The notes: generated by a model from the letters alone, not told the origin. A stretch of 64,000 nucleotides of DNA from Rhyzopertha dominica (GCA_025024175.1 QCXZ01000001.1:31738942-31802941), one strand, 5' to 3'; positions 1 through 12,482 are shown, counted from the first letter of the stretch. Made by a program: numbers and translations.

Positions 1-889
1 CCTAATTGTAGAATGGTAAAAAAAAACAATAACCTTCATTATCATATAAGATTTGCAATCACAGGAAGATTATTGGGTGCATATATTATTTAATCTTATT
101 ATGAATTATAAATGTTTGTACAAATTTTTTCTCGCTCTAGTGCGCTTTTCCACTGCTTTTTAAAAAATTTTAATAAATGAATATATTAACCTAAATTGTT
201 CTAGTTTAATAAGTATAGGAATAAATGGTAAAAAAAACGTCTGTGGCACATAAAATCTGGATGAGGAGTTAAACGAGAAGAAACTCTTTTCCTTATTTTA
301 TTACTTCGGAATGTTAGTCGGACGTGCTGAAAGTACTATCCTGCAGTGATACAATATTAGGCCCTTGTATTACTTTTTTTCTATGTCAAGGCGTGTGCCC
401 ATTAGTAAAGAAAAAGATATTAGCTACGCTAAAAAGTTTTTTATATTGAATACAGATTACTTCATTACTAAAATAGTGTAAGTTCTATGTAAAAAATTCA
501 GGAATTTAAGTACCTTATCTCCAATAAATTGTACTTTTTAAGTATGTGACTAAGCAATCTCCACTACCAGTTACTAATAGTAAAAATTGTGATGGACTAA
601 ATAGATACTTTTTGCATAAAAATTAGAGATTAACACATAAAGATACGGTTCCGTCGAAGAAGTAAGTGAAACTAAAAAATTTACTTCTCACTTCAATGCC
701 AAATTCATTAGTATTTGGGCGAAAGAAAGGTATAATCTTCACTGTAGAAAAGAAGCCATTTTTTGTCGTGGGGTCTAATAAATATATTATAATTAATTTT
801 TATTTGCCAAATGTTATAGTGTGCATAGAATAATAATAATCCCCAAATTTTTTCCATTACATTTGCTTTAAAATTTCTGCCGTAAATAT
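1..889. other. AT-rich stretch, nothing recognised
   Basis: AT-rich sequence with many stops in all frames. I see no coding similarity, no inverted or tandem repeat and no RNA gene here. Confidence 0.5.
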
Positions 890-1052
890 TGTATAGTTAT
901 CAGTCTGGCGACGAAATGGTCGGCTGCGAAACGGCCTGCTTCGAAAAAGTCCGGCAGCGAAGTGGCCTGGCTTCCAAACAACCGGCTGCGAATTGGCGGC
1001 TGCGAACCGGCGACTTCGAATCGGCGGCGACGAAACGACCCATTCCCCTTTT
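890..1052. repeat. degenerate GC-rich minisatellite, ~14-16 nt unit
   Basis: About ten imperfect tandem units of the form GGCTGCGAAnYGGC, with variants such as GGCGACGAAA and GGCTTCCAAA, lie in otherwise AT-rich DNA. On the minus strand the repeat reads as an Arg/Ser/Pro/Phe-rich low-complexity peptide (units like RSRPF). The overlapping open frames at 857-1087 are a by-product of the repeat period and the absence of stops in GC-rich DNA, so I do not call them genes. Boundaries are approximate. Confidence 0.7.
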
Positions 1053-1885
1053 GTCCTGTTAAATGAATCACTTTTTACAGAGAACACGGAATAGCTGTTA
1101 TATTTGCTTTTTCACTAACGTCGCTTTGATAACATTGTCTTTAGGCATGGCATTGTCCTCGGCAACGCTCTTGAAGTAAAATCCTTATATTTTTACCAAT
1201 GTGCTAGTTTAAAAAAAATTATAACGTAACCCTATTGAAATTTTACATGTTCGTATGTACAAAAAATGAGCTGATTGCAAATATGAATAGAAAATAGTAG
1301 GGTGTTATTAAAAGAAAAACAAAGTTGACTGTTATGGCAATGAAATAACTGCGTTCTGAAAAAGTAAAGGTCGCCAAAGTGTATAAAATAAATACATATA
1401 AAACTTGCCTACTAGTTAGTTATTAACATAATTCCGTTACATGGTGGATATGTAAACATATAAATGTGGCAGTAAGTGGCCTAGATAACGCCGACTGGTA
1501 TTAAACCAGTTAATGGTATAGCTTTATTACTATGTAAAAGTAAAGACTAAAGTAAAAGGTCTTAAGACGATAAAATGCTATCTTACTTCCTCTAAACGGT
1601 GTAGGTATTCCTGTTTGTACACAAAAAAACTGATGTTCGGAAGATAATTCGGAATACATTTAACTAATGATAACCACAATGTGTCATCGTTTTCATTTTC
1701 TAATCTTTAAATTTAGTCTTACAACAGAAATTTGTTGGCTCTAATCAAATGTATTTGTTTCAGGTAAGTTCTGACTTTTGAGATCCTTCTCCGGTCTTCC
1801 TCTGTTTATACCGTGAGTATTCTAGACAAATCTACAGGATGTACTATATTTAGACATGACACGACACGACTTGATCTCGGCATTT
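1053..1885. other. unassigned AT-rich sequence
   Basis: No open frame with family resemblance and no repeat structure seen. Confidence 0.4.
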
Positions 1886-1889
1886 TCAA

Positions 1890-2150
1890 CTGTAACTGAA
1901 AAATTTCATGTTTAACTTCTTGGAACTTCGACTATATATTTTCGCGTACCTATAACTCCCAAATTTCTGATTTTATCTCGGAATTTGGGACTTGTTCCCG
2001 AAATTTCTGATTTTGTAGAAATTTCCAGTTTTAACTGAGAATTTCCGACTTTTACTCGGTATTTCCTACTTTTTCTCGAAATTCTGATTTGTAGGGACTT
2101 CCTACTTTAATTCAGAATTTTCGAATTTATAACTCCAAATTTCCGACAGG
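1890..2150. repeat. degenerate tandem repeat, ~26-30 nt unit
   Basis: Eight to ten diverged units with the core GAAATTTCTGATTTTAnCTC follow one another: for example at 1963-1985, 1999-2017, 2024-2043 and 2048-2066. Substitutions and short indels are frequent, so the array is old. No coding capacity. Confidence 0.65.
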
Positions 2151-2159
2151 CGCTATGTT

Positions 2160-3060
2160 TACGTTGGAAAGAGAAAACCTTGGCTTTCTTGTTCAGGTTT
2201 CATCCATATGTGAGAATCATGTATTTCATTGAGTACTTACTGCTATTTAAGGATAATGCAAAATAAATAAGGCAATACACAATTAAAGAAAGCTTTCGCA
2301 GAGCGCCACCTTTTTCGCCAGAAGCAGCTATGTAAGTATAAATGTAAATCAATAAACGTAACGTACCCAAATGTGCATTATTGTTAGTACCAGAATTAAT
2401 GGTACTTAACGAATTCGAAACTTGACTATTTTGCTTCCCATACACTGAATAGCATGCCGGGGGCTCGACGCGAAAGCGCCCCACAACAATAAACGAAAAA
2501 TACTGAACACGTATCTGACACATTCAATCGTATTTCAGCGTCACCCAGAACTCGGGCGTTAGGAGAAAATTGGATTTCAAAATCAAAAATATGTACGGAA
2601 TCCCGCCACTACAATGCATTGGTGCATCGCAGGATGATAAATTCTAATGCCGCGCAAAATTGAAAACCTCGTCACGTTCGTGGAAACGGTCAGCTCCACT
2701 AATATTCCCAGAACATGAACAGGACCATACAATCAAGCGATAGAATTTAATTCAGTTTTAGTTTGCAGAATTTACGTATACTTAAGTTTGTCAGTCAGAT
2801 GAAAGTTAATAGTTAGGGTAACTCAGTAAATAAATAGACCAATTATAGTTGTACATTGTATTTAATTGTAATTTATTGGTAATGTTTGTCCCTACTACAG
2901 TCAAATAATTAAATATTAAATAACAAAAGTAGAATAAGTGTGACACCTATAAAAGGCGCCCAAAATGATTAAATTTTTTTTTTCGTATTATTGTTTTCAT
3001 CATTGTATGCAGGTATAAGGTATTCTTCATTTATACTATGAAAAGCCAGCAGAAAACTAG
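2160..3060. other. unassigned; one 107-codon open frame without resemblance
   Basis: A minus-strand open frame occupies 2200-2523. Its product has no motif I recognise, and it carries no upstream promoter or splice logic I can defend. I leave it as non-coding. The rest is AT-rich. Confidence 0.3.
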
Positions 3061-3069
3061 GTTTGTAGG

Positions 3070-3359
3070 TTGTATTTTGTAAACTATACAGATTTTACAT
3101 GATTTCACACAAAAAAAATCAAAGCGACCAAATACGGTGATCTTGACAGCCATTCAATTGTTCCACGCCAACCCTTGCAATAATCAGGAAATCTATGATT
3201 TAACCATCGTATTGGTAAAACAGTTTTACTTTCAACGTAACGTTGATTATATAATTGTTCTGTAATTAGACAATCAATTATAAGTTCAACCATTTTTAGA
3301 CACTCCACCATGCAATGAAAATTGGACCTATAAATGCGTCGCCAAATATTCCAGCTCAC
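3070..3359 (-). pseudogene. mariner-like transposase relic (C-terminal part)
   Basis: The minus-strand frame at 3105-3359 ends in a stretch that reads FPDYCKGWRGTIEWL followed by SRSPYLVALIFFV. This has the layout of the third catalytic region of mariner-like transposases: a Gly/Trp-rich stretch, then R-S-P-D-L-x-P-x-D-x-F-x-W. Here the two aspartates of that signature read Y and A, so a catalytic residue is lost. Homology seems to continue through the stop to about 3070. Only a fragment of a ~350-residue protein remains, and no terminal repeats were found. It resembles the relic at 19.1 kb and the mariner-like transposon at 38.5-45.7 kb. Confidence 0.6.
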
Positions 3360-3829
3360 ACATTCAGTTTCCCAGGAACATGTATATGACCTTCTCGGGA
3401 AATATGAGGATTTTCGTCGCTCCGCTGCCAGGCATTAAAAACGTACGTGCATTCTCGCTGATGCAAATGTTCATCAATAGACTTACTATAATCCTTTTCT
3501 TCATAATTTTGTAGTTTTCATCTTATAGGTAGAGACAACGTTGTAACTTTCCTGGCTGATGAATAAGAGAGTCCATTGACTGTAAAAACTTTACGCGAGG
3601 GGCTATTTGAATCTGTCGCAAAATGACCAAATACCTCAAGCTTAGCCATGTCATCGATTATTCTATTTATTACCCCTTTTTGCTTAATAAATATCCAGTA
3701 TCTTGGAATTATCGCAGAAAATTGAAATGTAACCAGCCTCCATGTTTTTAATTCTGCAGGTACAGGTAAATGGGGTGAGAGATTTAAAATTTATTTATTA
3801 ATTTACTTATTATTTATTTATTTAATTAG

Positions 3830-4412
3830 GTACAGCACCCATCAGCCGTAGTCAGGGTGCGGAGAGAAAACAACAATAAAATAACATTAAAGTTCCTAAG
3901 CGGGACATATACAATTTACAATTTGCCTAGCATTACAACAAAATATATCTAGTATGTCACAAACAAAATTATAATTACTGCACATAAAGTGTACAGGCAA
4001 GTACTTAACTATATTAGTGCGAGACACATGTAGATGAAAGCAACTGCTGTTACGACTACCCATACGCGGAACCCTGAAGAATTATAAATTAGGTAACGAT
4101 GCACAACTCACCTGCTTAGGGATCAGCTTGTACAAAAATAAGATGTAATGCAGCTTCCTACGAGCAGATAAGTTGTGCATTACAAAATTCTTCAACAATA
4201 AGGTGTTAGGGTTGGATATACACCAACAGCAATAAAGATTATCTATTTAAGGAAACGCCGTTTTACACGTTCCAGACTATCTATATAAGTACCATGTCCA
4301 GGCGCCCACACAATGGAGCAGTATTCTAATTTAGAACGCACATAAACAAAATACAAAATTTCAGCACAGTAGGATCAGAAAAACTTTTCGCATGTTTTGT
4401 AATAATACCCGC
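3830..4412 (-). pseudogene. Jockey/CR1-like LINE, 3' end of ORF2 (relic)
   Basis: Reading the minus strand from 4412 down gives, in several frames with stops, segments ITKHAKSFSDP, LYKLIPKQVSC and FRVPRMGSRNSSCFHL, then VSRTNIVKYLPVHFMC. This order (an 'F-R-V-P-R ... R-T-N ... P-x-x-x-M' tail after a helical region) is the usual C-terminus of Jockey/CR1-type reverse transcriptase ORF2 proteins. Stops and frameshifts are numerous. The relic stops exactly where the TIR element at 4413 begins, which suggests that element inserted into it. A continuation on the far side (7277 on) was not convincingly found. Confidence 0.55.
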
Positions 4413-4752
4413 CACTCTGAAAAATGACTTTGTTGTCTTTAATCGGGTCTTAGTAACTACAACAAAAAATGTCATTGCATTTGGACACAACTAAAATATT
4501 TGTTAGCGTAACAATTTGTTTTAGTTGTGGACGGTCTCAGTATCCCCAACAAAATGCCTGTCACGGTTACAACTACTAATCATTTCGGGTAACTTCTGCA
4601 TTTTCTTATTGCTTGTATAGATAACCAGTTACCAGGAGTGATAAACTAGTCGTGGTTGCAAACTGTGCTCTTACGGCAACTAGTTTTTGTTGTTTGTGGT
4701 AAAGTAGGCAAAGTGTTGTAGTAAGTAGCAATATTTTTGTACTAACTATCGT

Positions 4753-4830
<78 letters not shown>

Positions 4831-7276
4831 GTGATAATAATAATACTAATAAAATAAAATAACTTATAACTGCATTTATCTCTTATTTTCATATATAAGG
4901 TCTAGAGCTAGGGTTTCATATCTGACCATCTTGTACAATTATATCTATATACATTATGTAACAAATTATGTACAAATAATAAAAATATACTGTATTATTA
5001 TTATTATTGTTAACCTTGTGTACCTATTAGTGGGAGTACACAATAATAGCAATAACAATAATAAAGTGTGTGCTATTTTTATTGTTTATTGGCATATATA
5101 GACGTAAGTATACAAAAGGTTCGTTACGAAACCCTAGCACCAGACCTATATACAAGAATAAACGAAAAAAAACAATAATAACAGAAGTNTTCTTCTGNAA
5201 CCNAAGAGCCTGCTACGCAAACAAGGAATTAGAATTATCNCGAACAAGAACGATGTAACAATAAAAACATGCTTTTTAAGGAACCTGATTTATTATAAAA
5301 CTTTTACATCAAAACATAGAATAAGATTTTTTTATCTACTTATTAGTAGATATGGCAATACACTTATCAGAAGTCTATAAAACACAAAATTTAAATTTTC
5401 ATAATCTAAAAACACACAAGTGCTCCAAATATTTAACCGTATAAAGATATTCAACAATAAAACAAAACTTCTCTTCAAAATGTAATAAAACTTAAGTGTA
5501 CTTATTTATTCAAATAGCTTGCGATACTACCTTACTTTACTGTTGAAATTCCTAACATAACATACTGAATAAGAGAAATATTCCAAATACTTAAAATTTA
5601 ATAAACATTTTTGAAAACTTTCGTGACTGTGTAAAATATACAAAATATAACAAATAAATAATTTACACTTACTGAACTATCTGAAATATTATCTAAATAA
5701 TCTAATAATCTATATAATGAGTTGGTTGTAAACTTGTCGCCTGCAACTCTTCAAGCCCCTAAAATAAACAAAAATATTAAGATTTCGGACAAGGTGAGTA
5801 TAATCTATAGCTTATTATTTTTTAAAGTAAAAGTTATGCCAATAGTGTCCATGTATATTGTATATAAGAACTATAGGAACAACTGGAAAAATAGCAATAG
5901 TTTTTAAACCTTCCATATTAATATCAACAAACACATCAACTTTTACTTACTGATTATTATCATTCAGACTATTAAGTAATAAACTTTTTAAAAATGTTCA
6001 ATAATAAATAAGATTTTTTTAAACACCCTCATCTTTAGTCATGCAAAAACTTAAGCCATAAGTAATCTCAGCAAATTTTAATCTACTTCCAATATAAGAA
6101 TTAGCATATTAACTAAATAAACCTTAAGATATTTTAATTAATTGTTTCAGCGTATTTAGTAAAATATATTACGTAATGTACACACCTAATTTTTCATTTA
6201 AAATTCATTCGCCCCAGTAGACTACAAAATTCCATAGGAAAGAGGAAGCCAATGATAATACATGTGATGTATAACAACATTTCCTCATGTTGTGCACAGC
6301 ATAAACATGATTTAGATCAACATCAATGTACGTTTAGATAAAGCTTTTACTATTTTAATTGTTTATTTTTTTTGGAACATATTAGATATTTAATATTTTC
6401 TAATTCTGAAGCTGAAGTGTAGATATTGTTGCAAATAAATGTTGTACCTATTATCATTAGCTCTTTCTTTGCTATGTAACTTTTTACATAACCTGCAGGT
6501 ATTTGAAAAAGTAAGATATTATCATTATATGAATACCAACAATAATTTATGTGCGTGTGCAATACCAAGATCCCATGGTTTCCAGAATATCTTATATTCC
6601 GCCATGATCGTTATCGGGAAGCAAAGCAGTCCTGCTGCAGAATATATTCCATGATTCCGTAAACTTGTAATATTCCGCCATGATCGGTATCACGAAACAA
6701 AGCAGCCCTGCAGTATATACATTCTGTAAAAATGATCAAATATGGTTTAACAGAGCTATCTTGTGTATAACGTTTTTGTGATCTTATAGGTTAACTTAAC
6801 CTAACTTAAGACATACAGCCACGCAAATACTTTGATAGTAACAAAATAATTACCGAATAAAGTGTACTTACCGTATATTTATCCAAGTGTATCGGACACC
6901 AGCATACACCGAAAGATGGAAAACGAAAATCGAAATAGCGAAATCACATGTTTATCGTTTACAACGAAAGACGTACGAGGTACAACAAAGACATTATGGT
7001 GTTGCTAACGAGCAGGGCACGTTTTGTACCGATCTTTACCGATTCGGATTATAACGTTAATCATTGAAGTTGATAAGCGGGACGATTTGTTGGAATTACT
7101 AGTATGCTGCTGCCACAACAATATAGTATTTAAAGTAAAAGTGAGTAACTGCAAGCATTTGATAACTGTTCGAGCAACAAAAGTTTACTACAAACAGCAA
7201 TTTCTCTATGTTCATGCAAAAATTTCATGTTAACAATTAAAAATTTGTCAACACAAGTAAGTCATTTTTCAGAGTG
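4413..7276. mobile_element. non-autonomous TIR element, copy 1 (2.86 kb)
   Basis: The element begins CACTCTGAAAAATGAC and ends with its exact reverse complement, a perfect 16-bp terminal inverted repeat. A second, ~85-90% similar copy at 24062-26871 has the same ends but unrelated flanks, which fixes the boundaries. The interior is AT-rich and has no open frame with resemblance to a transposase, so it probably depends on an enzyme supplied elsewhere. It carries an expanded AAT microsatellite (4755-4832), an internal hairpin around 5000-5065 and an imperfect internal tandem pair (units starting GCCATGATCG) at 6600-6710. I could not identify a target-site duplication, so the superfamily is open. 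Confidence 0.8.
4755..4832. repeat. (AAT)n microsatellite
   Basis: About 25 AAT units, interrupted once near the end, lie inside TIR element copy 1. The second copy has only a few interrupted units at the corresponding place (24409-24425), so the expansion happened after the copies separated. Confidence 0.9.
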
Positions 7277-7417
7277 CGATGATCCATAAGAGCGTGCGAC
7301 ACAATCAGTAACATGGCAGTTAAAAAAACTTTTATATAGTATATAGGTAAATATTTTTCTTAAATTATGAGGTAATCGACCTTGTTTTTATTTATAATAG
7401 AGTGAACTCTTTAATTA
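7277..7417. other. short unassigned spacer
   Basis: AT-rich DNA between the TIR element and the hammerhead-like motif. It shows no clear continuation of the LINE relic that ends at 4412. Confidence 0.3.
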
Positions 7418-7456
7418 TTGCCAAGCTTTCGACTTTATTATAGTCTTCGTCAGGGC
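7418..7456 (-). ncRNA. hammerhead-ribozyme-like core (Penelope-type)
   Basis: On the minus strand the sequence reads CTGACGA (7447-7453), one A, a 4-bp helix GACT/AGTC with a 7-nt loop (7445-7431), then GAAA (7430-7427) and GCTTGGC. CUGANGA and GAAA flanking a short helix II are the conserved core of hammerhead self-cleaving RNAs. Such motifs are known from the terminal regions of Penelope-like retroelements. The single extra A between CUGANGA and helix II recurs in the copies at 12.4 and 14.3 kb. Only a terminal Penelope fragment is likely here, since no endonuclease or RT coding was seen next to it. Helices I and III were not folded. Confidence 0.55.
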
Positions 7457-7700
7457 TTCTGTAAAAACAGCACTTATAAATTACAGACCAATTAACACAT
7501 CTAACTTACAAATTCTGAGATTGTTATAAATCAGCCTTTTACAATTGCATGCCACGTTCTCTAACATACACCTATATACATATATTAGTAAGCCTTTGGT
7601 AAATTTTCTTCTTGTAATTTATATTAGATGACACATTTCAAAAATAAAACAATACCAAATTTTTTTGTCAAACTTATAATGTCAAGTCACAGTGCAAACG
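7457..7700. other. unassigned spacer, possibly Penelope terminal sequence
   Basis: Lies upstream, on the minus strand, of the hammerhead-like motif and may be terminal sequence of the same Penelope-like element. No coding similarity seen. Confidence 0.25.
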
Positions 7701-8410
7701 ATCAAAAAACATTTCATATAATCTGACATAATTGCGATAGAGTGATCCCGCTTTTAAAAACAGGACGGATTCTTGTAGCTTTCCAGGCATCTGGGAAAGT
7801 GTTGGTGCATAAACACAAATTAATTACAAAGCAGAGAGGCATGGCAAAAACAGTTGCACAATCGCGAACAGTAAAAGAGGGGACACTATCAGGACCTCTG
7901 GTGAACATGTTCTTGAGCCTTTTTATGGCAGCAATAACTTCATCATATTATGCAAAATATGTGAGTAGTAATACATCTGAATGGACACCGTTGTCAACGT
8001 AGTTATAAGTTTTACCTGTATAAAGAAATGGATCGAGCTTTAAAAACTTAGATTGGAAGTGCAATGCAAAAGAGTCAACAACTTGTTCAGAACATGAGAG
8101 GTAAGAGTCATTATGTAGCATCTAGCCGGGCACCAGAAGTTGTGTCATGAAAATTGTTTATATACGACCAGAATCTTTTGGGATCTGCTTTTATGCGAGA
8201 ATGCATGCGCAAGATATAATTCAAGTGTGATGCAGAAATATCCTTCTCAATAAGTATCTCAACGATTTAAAACCATTGTCGGCGTCAGAGTCACCAGATT
8301 TTTTTATATTCCCTCCAAAGAACTTTCTTATGTTATAGACACGAATTATATCAGTATTAAACCACGGAGGATACTTTTTACTCTTTCGAAATGCATTCTT
8401 ATATTATATT
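7700..8410 (-). pseudogene. Jockey/CR1-like LINE reverse-transcriptase relic (N-terminal RT part)
   Basis: The minus strand reads, from 8400 down, KKYPPWFNTDI (the endonuclease-RT linker typical of this LINE group). After several stops it reaches an open stretch (7714-7908) with RGPDSVPSFTVRDCA, LCFVINLCLCTNTFPD and AWKATRIRPVFKSG. The order G-P-D-x-(I/V)-P ... N-x-S/C-x ... G/T-x-F-P-x-x-W-K ... P-(I/V)-F-K-x-G is the first part of the RT fingers domain. The catalytic A and C motifs are absent. The relic is bordered at its 5' side by the HSE/TATA repeat. It could belong to the same LINE lineage as the C-terminal piece at 3830-4412, but the link is not proven. Confidence 0.7.
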
Positions 8411-8439
8411 ATAGCACTAAAAACACTGCTTCACTAAGC

Positions 8440-8625
8440 ATTCTGATCGCTTAAAACCGTTATTCGAATTCAAAACTGCCGTCTCTTTCCGTCGGGCTAT
8501 TTATACCCCCATCGAAAATTCCAGAGCCGATACCTTCCGGACGTTATCGAAACTCTGCGAAGGTTCCATTGGCAGAATTCTATGGAGAGTCCCGACATTC
8601 CCTTTCATCTGTCTGTCGTTAGGAT
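8440..8625 (-). promoter_or_regulatory. heat-shock-type promoter-like repeat, copy 1
   Basis: On the minus strand two GAAnnTTC heat-shock elements (8566-8559 and 8521-8514) precede a TATAAATAG box (8506-8498) by a spacing usual for insect Hsp promoters. A diverged direct homologue lies at 27110-27320 on the plus strand, sharing the HSE, TATA box and the downstream leader. No Hsp coding sequence follows; the LINE relic does. The segment is therefore a dispersed repeat carrying a promoter, not the promoter of a resident host gene. Activity is inferred only from sequence. Confidence 0.5.
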
Positions 8626-8640
8626 CACTACTTGCAGTGA

Positions 8641-8990
8641 GTGTCATACCCACGGAATTATATTGAAACTGGAAGGACAATTCCTTTGTTTAAAACTGAT
8701 GCAAATTGAAACTGCGCAGAGGATTGACGCGCATGCGCTTTACGACTATTACTCGTAAACCAGCGAGAAATATACTTTTATTAAAATGTAGTTGCATTTG
8801 ACATTTGAGGTTATGTGCATATGTCAAATTATTGTCCTAGGTCACTAAAACTTTCAAAGCGCAGACGTCCCAATCCTTACGCAAGCGAATTACGACCTTC
8901 TTGATCGGAGCATATATGCACTGGAATTATCCGCGCATGTACACCTCATTGTCCTTCCATATTCAATATAATTCCGTGGTCATACCACAC
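8641..8990. mobile_element. MITE candidate, 350 bp, ~42-bp TIRs
   Basis: The left arm 8641-8682 (starting GTGTCATACCCACGG) and the right arm 8948-8990 are imperfect reverse complements. They share the cores CACGGAATTATATTGAA and GGAAGGACAAT. The interior has no open frame with a family resemblance. A clear target duplication was not found, so the outer ends may be off by a few bases. Confidence 0.65.
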
Positions 8991-11900
8991 CCCATCTACA
9001 TGCCTGCAACTCCGGTCCGGATGATTGCTAAGCAAGGCAGGTTAATCTTGTATTTTTGTATGAAGGATTTAGCGTCCAAATGTTAACTATTCAAATAAGA
9101 AAACTACCTAACTTAAGCTTTTTTGGCTAAACAGCTAAATAGTTGTACACGTATCGAAAGTAGCTTTTTTATTTAAACCGAGTACCGCCACTTCCTATTT
9201 TTAAAAGCACTTCATAAGTAACTTATTCCAGCTAATACTTCATATTTTGTCGGTGTTCTATTCAGGCAGCAAGGGAAAGGTGTGCCTTATAGCAGCACCC
9301 TTTTGAATTCGCTCTCATCCGAGAAAACTGCCTCAAGTGCTTCATCAAGGAAAAGCAGTAAAGAAAATAGCCGACGCACCGTAAGTTAAATCCGATTTAC
9401 CCTACTTATTCCGGCAGCCAGATTACAAGTGCAGCTCCTGAAAGCTGCAGTAACTGAAAAGGAACAGGCTCTTATTCAAACTGCGATTCCTGTGCGCTCC
9501 GTCACTTCCCCCTTTTCTTTGCATCACTTTGCAGGCTACGGACTTAGCGTGGCGCAAAAGGGCGCAACAAAAACGCATCGCGCGGCCGTCTTCATTTAGA
9601 ATTCAGAATGCGGGCGTTCTCTGCAGGCGGAGAGTTACTTGCCGCACTGCTAAATATATTGTGTTCGTCCTTTACGGACATGTCTGCAGATATTATTTAT
9701 ATCTGGTGCTATGCTATGGCCTAGAGTTTGCGCTCGTCTAAAGTACAGGTTTGGCGGTTTGCAAGTCGAGAACTGGTGCATTCGTATAAAACGGGGTTGC
9801 ATAAGAATACCTACCAGAATAATTCTATATTTTCTGAGTTTGCCAAATAGAATAAATTTAACATTTTTATATTTTGACACCTGTCAACGAACCGCCGAAT
9901 CAACTGTCTTACATTATGGTGGATATTTCTAGTCTACTGGTTGACATAATGGTTCATGGGACTCCTGTCAGTGAAATCTAGTGTTGCCAACTGTTGAACT
10001 TCTGAACCCTCTTATCCCGGGTCATGCTGGCAGGACGCTGTTTGTCCTGATTTAGTGTTAATACGCGCAGAATGGTAAATTACATGCAAAAATACGTGAA
10101 TTAAGTGGGCTATTGCTGTAATCAGCAATGTTTAAATTCAATCCTAGCTATCTTTCCGTGATTTTGTCTATCGTACCATAACGTTCAATAATTAGTTACT
10201 GTTCAAAATATGCTCGCATCGTCTTTGTCTCGCTTTTTCGCTGAAAATCCCGCTTTCTTACTCACGTTATCCCGCTTGATACACTCAGGTAGTGGGAAGC
10301 CATAATGATATCACGTACATTTTTAAAGGGAAAGCATGGCGAGTGAAACAANAAAATAGTTCAGCACTTCACCTGATATTTAATTTTATTTCAAAATTAA
10401 TGAGAAAGTTTGTTTAGTAATTGCGTATTTAAGATTAACGGTCTTATTTAATTTGGATGCAACGCTTTTACTTCTACAAGGATCAGCTCAGTTGTAAAAC
10501 ATTTTTCATTTGGTGACGAGGAAAACAGAAATATTAGCTGTTTTGTTTGAATCTAATCGAAACAATATTAAATAACCCTAATCACAATATTAGAAAATTA
10601 AAATTATCTATATGTTAGAGGCCGTTCTAACACAAATTCAAATTGTTGTCTCCCTCTGCACCCGCGGCCAGTGGGGTTTTAAGTTTAGTTTTAGTTTTTT
10701 AGTAAGAAGTGAAGAGTAGTTGTTGTTGTTGGACACATGTCATGTCCATTAGCAGTAGTATTTCGTATGCTTACAAATATCTAAATCGTAATGTACNTTC
10801 ATATATTATAAAACTGAAAATGTTAATAGTTATGCACTTGGATTGTATTAACAGAAAGTTTGTGGTAGAAAAGTTNTTAGAGCGGTTCGCATCAACATGT
10901 AAATAATGCACACTAACGCTTTCGTTCGTTATAAAATATGAAGTGTTTTATTACAGTCCACTAATAAAAATCAAACTAACACTTCATACGCATTTCAGCA
11001 AAACACTGCTAAAACACCTACCAGTTTTGGCGCCTTTCGAAGAGAGGTTAAAAAAAATTTGTTAGGGAGTATTGACTGCCGCTCCAATTCTAATAAGCTT
11101 TAATCCAAGGTATCCGATCAAATTAACAACGGATGGTAGTAGGAGTAGCCGCCATGATCTTGCATATTTTTCCAAATCCCAAGGAACGACTAATAGCATT
11201 TGAGTTGCATTCACTTACGGAAATTCAACGTTTGATGAAACAGATTAAACGTAGATTAATCTTAAAAGAAAAATTCCTCAATAGTCCGTTAACCGATCTA
11301 GGCGTGGAGCTATTATTGTGTCGAATTATCAATACAAAATGCAGTAAAAATACCACAGACTTTTTTAATTGCATGAATCTGTTTTCCGAGTATCGATTTC
11401 GTCAAGAAAAAATAAGATTCTGTTATATTAGACTCTACAAACGGCATAAAAGTGCAAAATAAGAACCCTCCAAAAACGTTTTAATAGTTAGGTCATCGTG
11501 TAATAATTTGTTATAACTTGATTAAACCGACGTTTAGTTCAATTGAATTCCACACATCTCAGAGTAGCTTAAATGAAAAATATTGCGCGTTCTTACCCTT
11601 AATGGACGGTATTAATGAGGATATGGAATCGTGTTAAACATGTTTACTGCATGACATTTAATATTTCAAGCTTCCAGACACATTTTACTTGGACCAACTA
11701 ATTAAATACACCACTAGGGGTCAACATCCGAAACAAAACCACCTCGAAATGACTACTGACGCTAATCATAGGACGAACATGCTGCAGCATTGCAGTGTTG
11801 CTCCTAATAACGCGTGCAATTCGGCCACGTTATTTGTGCGTCATTAAAATTGCAACATTTTCCCCGAAATGTGGGTATCGTTAGCGGGGCCCGAATTTTG

Positions 11901-12384
11901 CGCGGCGAAATAGCGTTATAGGGCTTGTCAGCTATATTAAAAAAATAAAGCGCCTGTCAGCTACAGATCGTAAAAAAAGATGTAGCGCCGCCGCCGCGTT
12001 TTGAAAAATGTGCGATGTTTTACATTAATCGCATAGAAAATATGACGTTCTCAGTCAGCTATCGCTAGGGCTAGGTTAAACTCAAATAACGATCTCAAAG
12101 CACATAGGTTGATGGCATCTGTTAATAAATACTTCAAAGTGATCATTAGTGATCACGACTTCTGCTAGCAGATTCGACGTTTATATCAAGACTTTTACAA
12201 ATACAAATGTAAGATAGATGTCGAAAACACTGAAAAAATATAGTTCATGATTTCAATAAATGATGGTTTCTTATTACCCGATAATGGGCAACAACTTTGT
12301 TTTGTTAACCGAGTACTACTGAATGTATAAATAAAATGATTTGTTGTTTATAAAATAAACGAATAGTTGGTTATTTAATCGTTT
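8991..12384. other. unassigned region, probably host non-coding
   Basis: About 3.4 kb with no recognisable transposon coding or inverted repeats. GC- and CpG-richer patches lie at 9260-9660 and 11740-12010 (GCGCGGCGAAATAGCG and neighbours), against an AT-rich background. Short open frames (9529-9741, 9711-9932) show no motif. Confidence 0.3.
11133..11462 (+). other. open frame of 109 codons, unrecognised
   Basis: A basic peptide, rich in Lys/Arg/Leu with a few Cys, opens with an ATG and ends at TAA. I recognise no domain. It could be a remnant of a transposon accessory protein or chance. No splice sites, promoter or neighbours argue for a real gene. Confidence 0.12.
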
Positions 12385-12387
12385 ATT

Positions 12388-12424
12388 TCTGGTTTCGGTG
12401 ATCATGCTGTCAGCTTCCTCAGAA
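12388..12424 (-). ncRNA. hammerhead-ribozyme-like core, second copy
   Basis: On the minus strand CTGAGGA (12422-12416) is followed by one A, a five-pair helix with one mismatch (GCTGA with TCACC) and GAAA (12396-12393). Element length and layout match the copy at 14.26 kb: the stem-loop segment is 19 nt in both. Around it I see only non-coding sequence, so this would be a solo terminal fragment of a Penelope-like element. Confidence 0.45.
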
Positions 12425-12482
12425 GTCTTTTCTAAGACTAAGTCTTCATTGGATAACAGCTACGAAGGCCTATATTCAATTA

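Noticed and set aside
857..1087. Arg-rich 76-codon minus-strand gene
   Set aside because: Open because of a GC-rich tandem repeat; no initiation context or domain.
4413..7276. Assignment of the CACTCTG element to CACTA, Transib or Chapaev
   Set aside because: Termini are only partly similar and no target duplication of the required length was found in either copy.
3830..8410. The two LINE pieces (3830-4412 and 7700-8410) as one element split only by TIR element copy 1
   Set aside because: The sequence just right of the TIR element (7277-7480) does not continue the LINE and contains a hammerhead-like motif instead; the catalytic middle is missing, so a common origin is only possible, not shown.
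8440..8625. A resident Hsp70 gene downstream of the HSE/TATA block
   Set aside because: No Hsp70-like coding follows either copy; a LINE relic or a THAP-like piece does.
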